The notes below the pieces were generated by a model. It was not told the DNA's origin. It did not search any database and worked only from the letters and a program-made list of their open reading frames with translations. Shown piece after piece: positions 35,560 through 43,861 of a DNA stretch of 64,000 bases (position 1 is the first letter of the stretch; each line of letters opens with the position of its first letter). Origin of the DNA: Imtechella halotolerans (lineage in GTDB: Bacteria > Bacteroidota > Bacteroidia > Flavobacteriales > Flavobacteriaceae); the NCBI RefSeq assembly GCF_028743515.2, contig NZ_CP117969.2:439001-503000 (forward strand), in the 5' to 3' direction. A program made the position numbers and the translations under genes.

Positions 35560-36891
35560 ATGTTACATAAAATATTATTAGGATTTTGTATGCTGATGCT
35601 TTCTTTTGTTAGCAATGCTCAAGGTATACAATTTGAAAAAGGAACGTTTAAACAAGCTTTACAAAAGGCAAAGAAGGAAAACAAGTTGTTATTTATTGAT
35701 GGATATGCTGATTGGTGCGCTCCATGTAAAAAAATGGAAAAAACTGTTTTTCAGGAAGAAGAAGTGGGTACTTATTTTGACGAACATATTGTCGCTCTTA
35801 AAGTAGATGTGGAAAAGGGTGACGGCCCAAAAATCAAGGAAAAATATGATATTCAGGGCTTGCCTGGTTACGTCTTTATTGATGGAAATGATGAGGTGGT
35901 ATATCGATTTTCTAGAGCCATGCCCACTGAGGAGTTTATGAAAGAGGTGAAGTCTGCCGTTGCCTATTCTAAAGATCCAAATAGTCTTGGTCGATTAAGA
36001 GAGCGTTATGCTGTCAATAAGCAGGATGAGACACTCGTTAGGATGTATATGGATAAGATGCTTTTTCAAGGGGAAACACAAAATTATACAGATGTTTTAG
36101 AACATTACCTTCGTATTCAAAAAAGTGTTCCTGATTCTAGTAAGGCGATGGTAAAGTTATTAGCGGATCATTACAAACAGCTTGTTTTAGGAGGAGAGGC
36201 TGAACGAATTATAAGTGATAATATTGAAACAAAGGCTTGGAAAAAGCATGTTAGAAAGGACATCCGTGAAATTTATCAGAAGATACCAAAAGAAATGATC
36301 ACTACAACCACGGAGTATGCCATTTTGAAGCGTGACACAACCTATTTAGAGTTGGCAATTAAAAATGCTAGTAATGCTGGTTTTTCTACTGATGACGCAC
36401 AAAAAAAGCGTATTTATACCTATTACTATTTAAAAACAGGACAAGGTGAGAAGTACAAAGCTTTTGTCTATAACGACATCGTTGGGTATTTAAATAATAT
36501 AGATAAAGAGGAGTTAAGAAGCTTTTATGTAGATTGGCTTGAGAGGACTGCTCAGGGAGATCCTGAAGCATTGCGAATTTCTAGACCAAATTCCGTTCGT
36601 CACAGTATGGATATATACAATATGGTGAAAAACTATGCCCAGTTTGCAAGAACAAAAGATGAGAAAAGTGAAGCATTGTCATGGATGGAAGTAGCTTTTT
36701 ACATACGTCCAAATTCTCAGGAAAATACAAATAACTATGCCAATATATTGTATGTGTTGGGCCATAAAACGAAGGCGATAGAGCTCAAAGAACAAGCCTA
36801 TGAGATGGGCCTAAAGGAGGGAATTAAAAGAATTTCATTTCTAAAGCAAGAATTAGATTTAATGAAGGCTGGTGAGCCAATACAATTGTAG
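35560..36891 (+). CDS. Thioredoxin-fold protein 3 with helical C-terminal domain
   Basis: A 443-residue secreted protein with a signal peptide ending SNAQG, active site WCAPCK (C53, C56) and a cis-proline loop GLPGYVF. The glycine after the cis-proline differs from the threonine of paralogs 1 and 2 and may change substrate or redox preference. The C-terminal helical domain is recognisable (MDKMLFQGE, YANILYVLGHKTKAIELK) but more divergent. It lies 19 bases after thioredoxin protein 2. The tandem pair suggests division of labour, for example one reductase and one isomerase or shuttle; this is inference. Confidence 0.83.
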   Translation: MLHKILLGFCMLMLSFVSNAQGIQFEKGTFKQALQKAKKENKLLFIDGYADWCAPCKKMEKTVFQEEEVGTYFDEHIVALKVDVEKGDGPKIKEKYDIQGLPGYVFIDGNDEVVYRFSRAMPTEEFMKEVKSAVAYSKDPNSLGRLRERYAVNKQDETLVRMYMDKMLFQGETQNYTDVLEHYLRIQKSVPDSSKAMVKLLADHYKQLVLGGEAERIISDNIETKAWKKHVRKDIREIYQKIPKEMITTTTEYAILKRDTTYLELAIKNASNAGFSTDDAQKKRIYTYYYLKTGQGEKYKAFVYNDIVGYLNNIDKEELRSFYVDWLERTAQGDPEALRISRPNSVRHSMDIYNMVKNYAQFARTKDEKSEALSWMEVAFYIRPNSQENTNNYANILYVLGHKTKAIELKEQAYEMGLKEGIKRISFLKQELDLMKAGEPIQL

Positions 36892-36959
36892 TTAAGAGAT
36901 TTTTTTAATGAGTTTAGAAGTAGTTTTCATTACTTCTAGGTTTGCTCAAAACAATAGCA

Positions 36960-39797
36960 ATGCGAAACATAATATTATATATAGCTGGACTTTTATTATT
37001 CTCAAATCAATTACATGCTCAATTGCGGTATAATGATTTAACACAAGAAGTTCCCTTTGATAAATCCTTTCGTAAAGGAGTATTACCCAATGGGCTGACC
37101 TATTTTATTAGACATAATAAAGTCCCAAAAGAGCGAGCGAGTTATTATATTATTCAGAATGTAGGTTCTGTATTAGAAACCGATGAACAATCTGGATTAG
37201 CTCACTTTTTGGAACACATGGCCTTTAATGGTACAAGCACGTTTCCTGGGAATTCTATGGTAGATTTTCTAGCCCGACATGGTGTAAAGTTCGGTAAGGA
37301 AGTTAATGCATATACCTCTTATAATGAAACTGTGTATAATATAAGTAAAGTACCTACTATTGATAGAAAGGTAGTAGATTCTTGTTTACTTATTCTTCGT
37401 GATTGGTGTAATGAATTATCACTAACGGAAAAAGAAATAGATGCCGAGCGAGGAATTATTCAAGAGGAATGGCGCTCTCGTTTAGGATTAGGGACACGCT
37501 TATCTGAAAAAATTGATCCGATTCGATATAATGGTTCTAAGTATGCAGTTCGACCACCAATAGGGAGCATGGATGTGGTTCGTAATTTTGACTATGCCTC
37601 CTTACGCAGTTTTTATCACGATTGGTATCGTACCGATTTACAAGCAGTGGCCATTGTGGGGGATATTGATGTGGATGCAGTTGAACAGCGTGTAATAGAA
37701 TTGTTTTCGGTTATTCCTGCTGTTGAGAATCCAAAAGAACGTGGTTTTGTTACCATCCCAGACAACAAAGACCCACTGTATGTTTTTGCTACTGATAAGG
37801 AAATCAAAAACACCAGTGTTACCCTTAGCATTAAGCATAAGGTCACTTCAGGAAATACATTGGCTGAACTTCGAGAAAAGCATATAAACAGCTTTTTCAA
37901 TTCACTTATGATTAATCGTCTTCGTGAAGCAGCCATGGAAAAGAATGTTCCTTTTTTAAAGGGTTCAGTAGGGAATACTAGTTTTGTTCAAGGCTATGAC
38001 GTATTTAAGGTCAGTGTTTCTGCCAAACCCGGCAGATCCCTAGAGGCCTTTGAAGCGGTGTATGATGAGCTACAAAGGGTTATTCTTCATGGATTCACTC
38101 AAGGTGAATGGGATCGATTAAAAACGAATTCACTGATGAACATTGAGGACAAGTATAAAAAAAGAAATAACATAAGCTCTGAGGGGTATGCCAAGGCAGT
38201 GAAAGACGCTTATTTACAAGGAACTTCCATTCCGGATTCAGAGTTTACCTATCATTTTTCTAAAGAAGTATTATCCACAGTAAGTTTAGAAGAATTACAA
38301 GCCTATGCTTCTAAATATCTTAGTTCTGAAAATAGATTTTACCTTGTGACGGCACCTGAAGGACGTGAAGAAACCTATCCAGGAGTAGAAGAATTAGAAT
38401 CAATTGTACATAAAGCCACTACCAAAAACCTTGATCCTTATGTAGAACAGGTTCCCACTGATATGGAATTGTTATCCAAAGAGCCTGAAGGGGGAGCTAT
38501 TGTTTCAGAACGTAGTTTGGATAATTTCAAAGCGACTGAGTGGAAACTTTCCAATGGAGCCACTGTAGTATATCGTTATGCAGCTTATCAGAAAAACAAT
38601 GTATCATTACAAGCAATTAGTAATGGAGGAGGATCTTTATATGGGGTTGATGACATTCCTTCCTTTGCTGGCGCAGCTGAATATGTAAAACGCTATGGTT
38701 TGGGAGCATTTAATGCCACTGATTTACCTAAAGTGTTAACTGGAAAGTCAGCAAGTACCGCCTACAGTTTAGGAGATTATACGGAGTCAGTTAATGGTTC
38801 ATCAACTACTAAAGATATAGAGACAATGCTTCAAATGGTTTATATGCGTTTTGAGGAACCTCGTTTTGATGAAGAAATGCATGAAGATTTGATCGAGCGT
38901 TTAAAGGAATCTGTAGCCAATAAAGTAGTCACTCCAAAATCTGCTTTGAATGAGAAGTACGGAGAAATTGTAAATAATGGTGATCCCAGAAAACTTCCTT
39001 TTGATCAGGACTATCTGGAAAAAATTAGCTATGATCGCGTAATGGAGATTTATCAAGAGCGATTTACTGATGCCAGTGATTTTATCTTTTATATTGTAGG
39101 AGATGTATCCAAAGAGGTACTGAGACCACTAGTGGAAAAGTACCTTGGCTCAATAAGGGACCTTGATAGACAAGAATCTTGGGTGGCGCATGCTGATTAT
39201 TATCCTTCAGGTAAGCATGAATACGCAATAAAAATTCCCATGGAGCAACCAAAAGCAACAGTTTTAGTTAAATTACGTGAATTAAGGGACTATTCTAGAG
39301 AAGACGTTATTTATCATTCCATAATGGGAGCCATTTTAAATATGCGTTATAAAGAGAGTATTCGTGAGAAGGAGGGAGGTACCTATGGGGTTAGTGTTCA
39401 AACACAATCCGGGAGAAATCCAAAGCTAAATGCTAGTAAACAAATGGAGCAAGGAATGAATATTTCATTTTCTTGTGATCCTGAAAAGGCCTCTTATCTA
39501 AAGACTTTAGTGTATAATGAACTAGATCTTATTCAACAAAAGGTATCAGAATCAGATTTAGAAAAGGTAGTAACGAATTTGAAGAAGGATAATGAGCATC
39601 GTACTCGTAGCAATGGTTTCTGGATGAATGCCTTACAGTCTTATTATACGACAGGCGAGGACATGAGTGCTCCGGCGTATTTAGAGGATATACTCTCTCA
39701 GGTAACCACCAAGGATATACGTAAAGCAGCAAAACGATTTTTAAAGAATGCAGATATACTAGATATTATTTTTTATCCTGAGGATTTTCAGGAGTAA
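36960..39797 (+). CDS. Periplasmic M16 zinc metallopeptidase 3
   Basis: A 945-residue secreted M16 peptidase. I chose ATG at 36960, which gives a clean signal peptide (MRNIILYIAGLLLFSNQLHA). A TTG 18 bases upstream only adds residues. The zinc motif is HFLEH (H82, E85, H86) with third ligand E163, and the C-terminal half has EKEGGTYGVSV. It is close to M16 peptidase 1 in length and motif context. The 68-base gap after thioredoxin protein 3 contains an 8-bp palindrome (36915-36938). It probably acts with the thioredoxin proteins on disulfide-containing peptides. Confidence 0.92.
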   Translation: MRNIILYIAGLLLFSNQLHAQLRYNDLTQEVPFDKSFRKGVLPNGLTYFIRHNKVPKERASYYIIQNVGSVLETDEQSGLAHFLEHMAFNGTSTFPGNSMVDFLARHGVKFGKEVNAYTSYNETVYNISKVPTIDRKVVDSCLLILRDWCNELSLTEKEIDAERGIIQEEWRSRLGLGTRLSEKIDPIRYNGSKYAVRPPIGSMDVVRNFDYASLRSFYHDWYRTDLQAVAIVGDIDVDAVEQRVIELFSVIPAVENPKERGFVTIPDNKDPLYVFATDKEIKNTSVTLSIKHKVTSGNTLAELREKHINSFFNSLMINRLREAAMEKNVPFLKGSVGNTSFVQGYDVFKVSVSAKPGRSLEAFEAVYDELQRVILHGFTQGEWDRLKTNSLMNIEDKYKKRNNISSEGYAKAVKDAYLQGTSIPDSEFTYHFSKEVLSTVSLEELQAYASKYLSSENRFYLVTAPEGREETYPGVEELESIVHKATTKNLDPYVEQVPTDMELLSKEPEGGAIVSERSLDNFKATEWKLSNGATVVYRYAAYQKNNVSLQAISNGGGSLYGVDDIPSFAGAAEYVKRYGLGAFNATDLPKVLTGKSASTAYSLGDYTESVNGSSTTKDIETMLQMVYMRFEEPRFDEEMHEDLIERLKESVANKVVTPKSALNEKYGEIVNNGDPRKLPFDQDYLEKISYDRVMEIYQERFTDASDFIFYIVGDVSKEVLRPLVEKYLGSIRDLDRQESWVAHADYYPSGKHEYAIKIPMEQPKATVLVKLRELRDYSREDVIYHSIMGAILNMRYKESIREKEGGTYGVSVQTQSGRNPKLNASKQMEQGMNISFSCDPEKASYLKTLVYNELDLIQQKVSESDLEKVVTNLKKDNEHRTRSNGFWMNALQSYYTTGEDMSAPAYLEDILSQVTTKDIRKAAKRFLKNADILDIIFYPEDFQE

Positions 39798-39851
39798 AAT
39801 GGTACAGTTTTAGTGTATCAACATTAGTAACCTAAAGAACACAAATTAACA

Positions 39852-40307
39852 ATGAAAGCGATGAAGAAAGTAATTTTATTGATGGCCTTATTAGGCTTAG
39901 TAGTGGCTCATGGACAAGTATTAGAGCCAGTAAAGTGGAGTACCTCTGTAAAGAAAATTACGGATACTGAATATGAATTGATAGCCACTGCTACTATTGA
40001 CAACGGTTGGCATTTATATTCCCAAGTTGTTCCTGAGGATGGTCCCATTCCTACTCGTTTTAGTTACCAAAGTAATGAGAAGTATTTAAAGAAAGGGAAT
40101 ACCCAGGAAGAATCCGGTGAGACTGTTTTTGATCCTGTCTTTGAGATGGACATTAAGTATTTTGACAGCAAAGCTACCTTTAAGCAACGCATACGTTTAA
40201 AAGGGAAGGTACCCTTTACAGTAAAAGGCACTGTAGAGTTTATGGTGTGTGATGAATCTCGTTGTTTACCACCAACGGAAGTAGAATTGGTGTTCAACGT
40301 AAAATAA
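39852..40307 (+). CDS. Stand-alone DsbD alpha-domain protein
   Basis: A 151-residue secreted protein with a signal peptide (about 1-21). It aligns over its whole length with the first 150 residues of the next gene: GWHLYSQVVPEDGP here and [14 protein letters not shown] there, and the ends VCDESRCLPPTEV and [13 protein letters not shown]. The cysteine pair C133/C138 would be the redox-active pair of the N-terminal DsbD domain, which passes electrons from the membrane to periplasmic partners. It starts 54 bases after M16 peptidase 3 and lies 14 bases before dsbD. A separate copy could serve a second set of partners, for example the three thioredoxin proteins. Confidence 0.85.
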   Translation: MKAMKKVILLMALLGLVVAHGQVLEPVKWSTSVKKITDTEYELIATATIDNGWHLYSQVVPEDGPIPTRFSYQSNEKYLKKGNTQEESGETVFDPVFEMDIKYFDSKATFKQRIRLKGKVPFTVKGTVEFMVCDESRCLPPTEVELVFNVK

Positions 40308-40321
40308 AGTAGGCCTACCGC

Positions 40322-42274
40322 ATGAGAAAATTTCTTATTGCTTTTGCAGCGTTGGTTAGTTTTTTGGGTGCTTTTGCACAAGGCGATTCCCCAATTCAAT
40401 GGACCACCTCTGTTGAGAAAGTATCCGATACCCAATACCTGTTAGTAAGCAAAGCCACCTTAAAGAAGGGGTGGCATTTGTACTCCCAAACTGTACCTGA
40501 GAACGGTCCTAGTCCGACCATGTTTCTCTATGACGATAGTGAGGGTACTTTTACCATAGAGGGTAATACCACCGAAGAAGAAGGTCGTGTGGGTAACGAC
40601 CCTGTATTTTCCATGGATTTAAAGCGGTTTGAAAACACGGCAGTTTTCACCCAAAAAATAACTACCTCCTCGGAAGTTTCCAGTATTACTGGCTACGTTG
40701 AATTTATGGTATGTGATACTGCCAAATGCTTACCTGCTTCTGAGGTTACCCTTACATTTGATCTAACAAAAGCAAGTAGCCCTGATGCGGTTGTAAATAC
40801 CGCTGCAGGCACAGCAGCCCCAGTAGAAGATACCCCCCAACGAGGCCTATGGTCGATATTTATCATCGCTTTTTTCTCTGGTTTTGCGGCTCTTTTAACC
40901 CCATGTGTGTTTCCGATGATTCCGATGACGGTTAGCTTTTTCACCAAGCAAAGTAAGACCAGAGCTAAAGGGATTAAGAATGCTATTTTGTATGGGATCT
41001 CCATTATAGTGATCTACGTACTCCTAGGCTCGTTAATCACAGGAATCTTTGGAGCAGACTCCTTGAATGCCCTTTCGACCAATGTATGGTTTAACCTTTT
41101 GTTCTTTTTATTGTTGCTGGTCTTTGCCGCCTCTTTTTTAGGAGCCTTTGAAATCATGCTACCCAACTCATGGGCCAATAAGGTAGACCGGCAGGCCGAC
41201 AGAGGCGGGCTACTAGGGATTGTCTTTATGGCCCTGGCTCTAGCCATAGTTTCCTTCTCCTGTACCGGTCCTATTGTAGGTACCCTTCTAGTAGAGGCAG
41301 CCAGTAAAGGGGGAATCGCCCCCATCATAGGGATGCTCGGATTCTCTTTGGCCCTAGCCTTACCCTTTATGCTATTTGCGATGTTCCCCGGCTGGTTAAA
41401 CAGTCTCCCAAAGTCAGGAGGCTGGTTAAACACAGTGAAAGTAGTACTGGGCTTTTTAGAACTAGCCCTAGCCTTTAAGTTTTTATCAAATGCCGATTTG
41501 GTATTACAGTTACACCTATTGGAGCGAGAAGTATTTATCGCCATCTGGATTGCTATATTTGGGACCCTGGCCTTTTACCTATTTGGGAAGCTTCAGTTAC
41601 CCCATGATTCCCCTGTGAGTCATATCTCTGTGGGACGACTAGGTCTAGGCCTTTTAGTACTATCCTTTACCATCTATATGATCCCTGGCCTTTGGGGCGC
41701 CCCATTAAACCTTATCAGTGCCTTTCCACCCCCACAGCACTATAGTGAATCCCCTTATGGAGTGGGGTATACCCAACTAAGTAGTGGCGGTGTTGATGTA
41801 AGCGGAGAGAGCCTGCCTGAGGGAGCTCATCTACTGGCCCCACATAATATCGTCGCCTTTACCGATTATGACAAAGGACTAGCCTATGCCAAGGAAGTAG
41901 GCAAACCAGTGATGCTAGACTTTACCGGCCATGCCTGTGTGAACTGTCGCAAGATGGAGCAGCATGTATGGGTAAAGCCTGAGGTACTGAGCATTCTAAA
42001 GAATGAAGTGGTGCTAATCTCATTGTATGTAGACGACAAGCGAGCTTTAGAGGCGGATGAAGTGGTAGACTCGAAGCTTCGCCCTGGTAAGAAGTTGAAG
42101 TATATAGGTCAGAAGTGGAGTGAGCTACAGACGCTGCGATATCAGACCAACTCACAACCTTTCTATGTTCTTATGGACCATAAGGAGGAGAATCTGAATA
42201 CGCCCGTAGGCTATACCCCAGATGTGGAGGCCTACCATAACTGGTTACAAGAAGGAATCTCCCAATTTAAATAA
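40322..42274 (+). CDS. dsbD: DsbD-type thiol:disulfide interchange protein
   Basis: A 650-residue electron importer. It has a signal peptide (1-20), a periplasmic alpha domain (about 22-150) with C131/C136, a membrane domain with eight helices (about 176-470) carrying the two catalytic cysteines in TPCVFPMIP (C195) and FSCTGP (C314), and a C-terminal thioredoxin domain with CVNC (C539/C542). All three cysteine pairs needed for electron flow from cytoplasmic thioredoxin are present. It is the last gene of the unit started by ECF promoter copy B and is closed by a terminator. Base composition is unusual: G+C is clearly higher than in the neighbours, especially 41100-42250. Confidence 0.92.
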   Translation: MRKFLIAFAALVSFLGAFAQGDSPIQWTTSVEKVSDTQYLLVSKATLKKGWHLYSQTVPENGPSPTMFLYDDSEGTFTIEGNTTEEEGRVGNDPVFSMDLKRFENTAVFTQKITTSSEVSSITGYVEFMVCDTAKCLPASEVTLTFDLTKASSPDAVVNTAAGTAAPVEDTPQRGLWSIFIIAFFSGFAALLTPCVFPMIPMTVSFFTKQSKTRAKGIKNAILYGISIIVIYVLLGSLITGIFGADSLNALSTNVWFNLLFFLLLLVFAASFLGAFEIMLPNSWANKVDRQADRGGLLGIVFMALALAIVSFSCTGPIVGTLLVEAASKGGIAPIIGMLGFSLALALPFMLFAMFPGWLNSLPKSGGWLNTVKVVLGFLELALAFKFLSNADLVLQLHLLEREVFIAIWIAIFGTLAFYLFGKLQLPHDSPVSHISVGRLGLGLLVLSFTIYMIPGLWGAPLNLISAFPPPQHYSESPYGVGYTQLSSGGVDVSGESLPEGAHLLAPHNIVAFTDYDKGLAYAKEVGKPVMLDFTGHACVNCRKMEQHVWVKPEVLSILKNEVVLISLYVDDKRALEADEVVDSKLRPGKKLKYIGQKWSELQTLRYQTNSQPFYVLMDHKEENLNTPVGYTPDVEAYHNWLQEGISQFK

Positions 42275-42333
42275 CATGATAAACATGTAAAACCGCTTAA
42301 AATCTTAATGATTTTAAATTTGAATTAGCTAGC

Positions 42334-42368
42334 AAAGGCTGTGAGTATCTCACAGCCTTTATTTATTT
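42334..42368 (+). terminator. Intrinsic terminator after dsbD
   Basis: A perfect 12-bp stem AAAGGCTGTGAG/CTCACAGCCTTT (42334-42345, 42349-42360) with a 3-base loop, followed by ATTTATTT. The T tract is interrupted but the stem is strong. Confidence 0.7.
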
Positions 42369-42400
42369 AAGAGGACAAATAAGAGCACTTATTTCAAATT

Positions 42401-42431
42401 AATAACGGCAAAGATATTCTTTGCCGTTATT
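42401..42431 (-). terminator. Hairpin after the TlpA-like gene (minus strand)
   Basis: A perfect 13-bp stem AATAACGGCAAAG/CTTTGCCGTTATT (42401-42413, 42419-42431) with a 5-base loop lies 33 bases beyond the stop of the minus-strand operon. It has only a weak T tract on that strand. Confidence 0.6.
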
Positions 42432-42464
42432 CGTAAACATAAGATTAATACCCTAGTAACTAAT

Positions 42465-43859
42465 TCAAAGAATTTCTTTAAACATCTCTTCTAACTTACC
42501 AGTAGAAGGTAAGGGTGCATATACATCTACGATATTTTGGTCTTTGTCAATAACAAAGAAACGTGGTATTGAATAAATTTGATAAGCAGCCAAATCACTT
42601 CTATTGATATGAAGCTGTATTCCTTTTTCTTTTTCTTTCGTAAAGTAGTTGGTCCAAACTTTGTGTGTATCTATAGAAACTGCAAGTAGCACAATGTTGT
42701 CATTATCTTTGTATTTTTCTACCAAGGCCTCATAATATGGTTTTTCAACCATACAAGGACCACACCATGTTGCCCAAAGATCGATGACTACAACTTTGCC
42801 ATGGAAAGTACTCAATGGAATTTCTTCTCCTTTAAGATTCGTAAATGTTATTTGAGGAGCAGGAGAACCTGGTTTTAGAAGTTTGTACTTGTCTAGTTCT
42901 TTTGTGAGTGAGCCTATATACTTTTTCTCTTTAATCTTTACAATTTCTTCATTGTAATAATCTAAGAATTCTTTAGTGTACCCTTGTCGTGTGAAGGCAT
43001 ATTTCAAATTGCTTGCCCTAATATAATCTTTAAGCTCGTTGTTAAGTGGCGTAAGATTGTTTTTAGTTATGTATTCATCATTGTTGAGGGTGAAAATACT
43101 TCCTTGAAACACTTCGAATTGTAAGTAGTCTACATTGTTATAATCTATTTTTTTGTAAGTTTCGACAATGTATGGGGTAAGATAGGTTTCCGCATCTGCT
43201 ATTTTAGCATTCATTTCATCTTCTGTAATTTTCTTTTGATAGTAGTCGCTATAATAGAGATACCCACTGCTTTCTAATGTATTGGCATATTCTAAATAAA
43301 GTCTAGCCGTCTCTAGTTCTTTAAAGGTATTTGAAACATTGGTGAGCTCTTGAACTTGTGTAAGTTTTTCATCCAATATAGGTTTAAAAGTACCGACCAT
43401 TTCTTCCTTGGATTTTAATTTGAGATCTCTGTCTCTTAATTCTCCGAAAAATGATCCTCCTTTTGGATACGGTAAAGATCTGAGGTAATTATTGGCATCC
43501 GCTCCCTGTCCTTTAAAAATGGCATCTGCTCTAGAACCAGTATCCAGTTTCATTTCAAGGGAATCTCCAGGTGAAAGGTATAAATAGGTACGTGATATTT
43601 TAAAGTATCTTGGTTCTTCGAGGGTGAATGTATAAGAGAATTCATTATTCTTGTTTAGAGGGATTTTATGCGTATTTGCCTCTAAATATTTGTAATTTGA
43701 CGTATAATCATCCATAAAGAGCGTATCCTGTTCATAGTTTGATATAGTACCATAGATTACTACCTTTTTTACAGGTTGCTCTTGAGAACTATTTTTACAA
43801 CTCATCAGTGAACTAACCGCTAGTATAGCGGTTAGTAAGCCAATCATTGATTTATTCAT
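42465..43859 (-). CDS. TlpA-like thioredoxin lipoprotein with DUF4369-type N-terminal domain
   Basis: A 464-residue lipoprotein with lipobox cysteine near residue 21 (SLMSC). The first ~100 residues are a beta-rich DUF4369-like domain, followed by a helical linker (about 130-320) and a C-terminal AhpC/TSA-TlpA thioredoxin domain with WCGPC (C366, C369) and cis-proline in YSIPRFFV. The layout differs from the three thioredoxin proteins of the plus-strand region, whose thioredoxin domain is N-terminal. It begins 2 bases after the susD3 stop, so it is part of system 3. The shared theme of SusCD plus a thioredoxin suggests handling of disulfide-containing cargo here too. Confidence 0.88.
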   Translation of the reverse strand: MNKSMIGLLTAILAVSSLMSCKNSSQEQPVKKVVIYGTISNYEQDTLFMDDYTSNYKYLEANTHKIPLNKNNEFSYTFTLEEPRYFKISRTYLYLSPGDSLEMKLDTGSRADAIFKGQGADANNYLRSLPYPKGGSFFGELRDRDLKLKSKEEMVGTFKPILDEKLTQVQELTNVSNTFKELETARLYLEYANTLESSGYLYYSDYYQKKITEDEMNAKIADAETYLTPYIVETYKKIDYNNVDYLQFEVFQGSIFTLNNDEYITKNNLTPLNNELKDYIRASNLKYAFTRQGYTKEFLDYYNEEIVKIKEKKYIGSLTKELDKYKLLKPGSPAPQITFTNLKGEEIPLSTFHGKVVVIDLWATWCGPCMVEKPYYEALVEKYKDNDNIVLLAVSIDTHKVWTNYFTKEKEKGIQLHINRSDLAAYQIYSIPRFFVIDKDQNIVDVYAPLPSTGKLEEMFKEIL

Positions 43860-43861
43860 TT

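Noticed and set aside
36915-36938. 8-bp palindrome TAGAAGTA/TACTTCTA before M16 peptidase 3
   Set aside because: It lacks a T tract and has no second copy, so it is too weak to call a terminator or operator by itself.
36942-36959. TTG start of M16 peptidase 3
   Set aside because: ATG at 36960 gives a complete signal peptide by itself.
37841-37860. GTCACTTC inside M16 peptidase 3 resembling the -35 box
   Set aside because: It is within a coding region and no GCGTCC lies 17 bases downstream.
41014-41544. 176-codon minus-strand frame inside dsbD
   Set aside because: It is opposite to the conserved membrane domain of DsbD. Its length follows from the higher G+C of that gene, not from coding.
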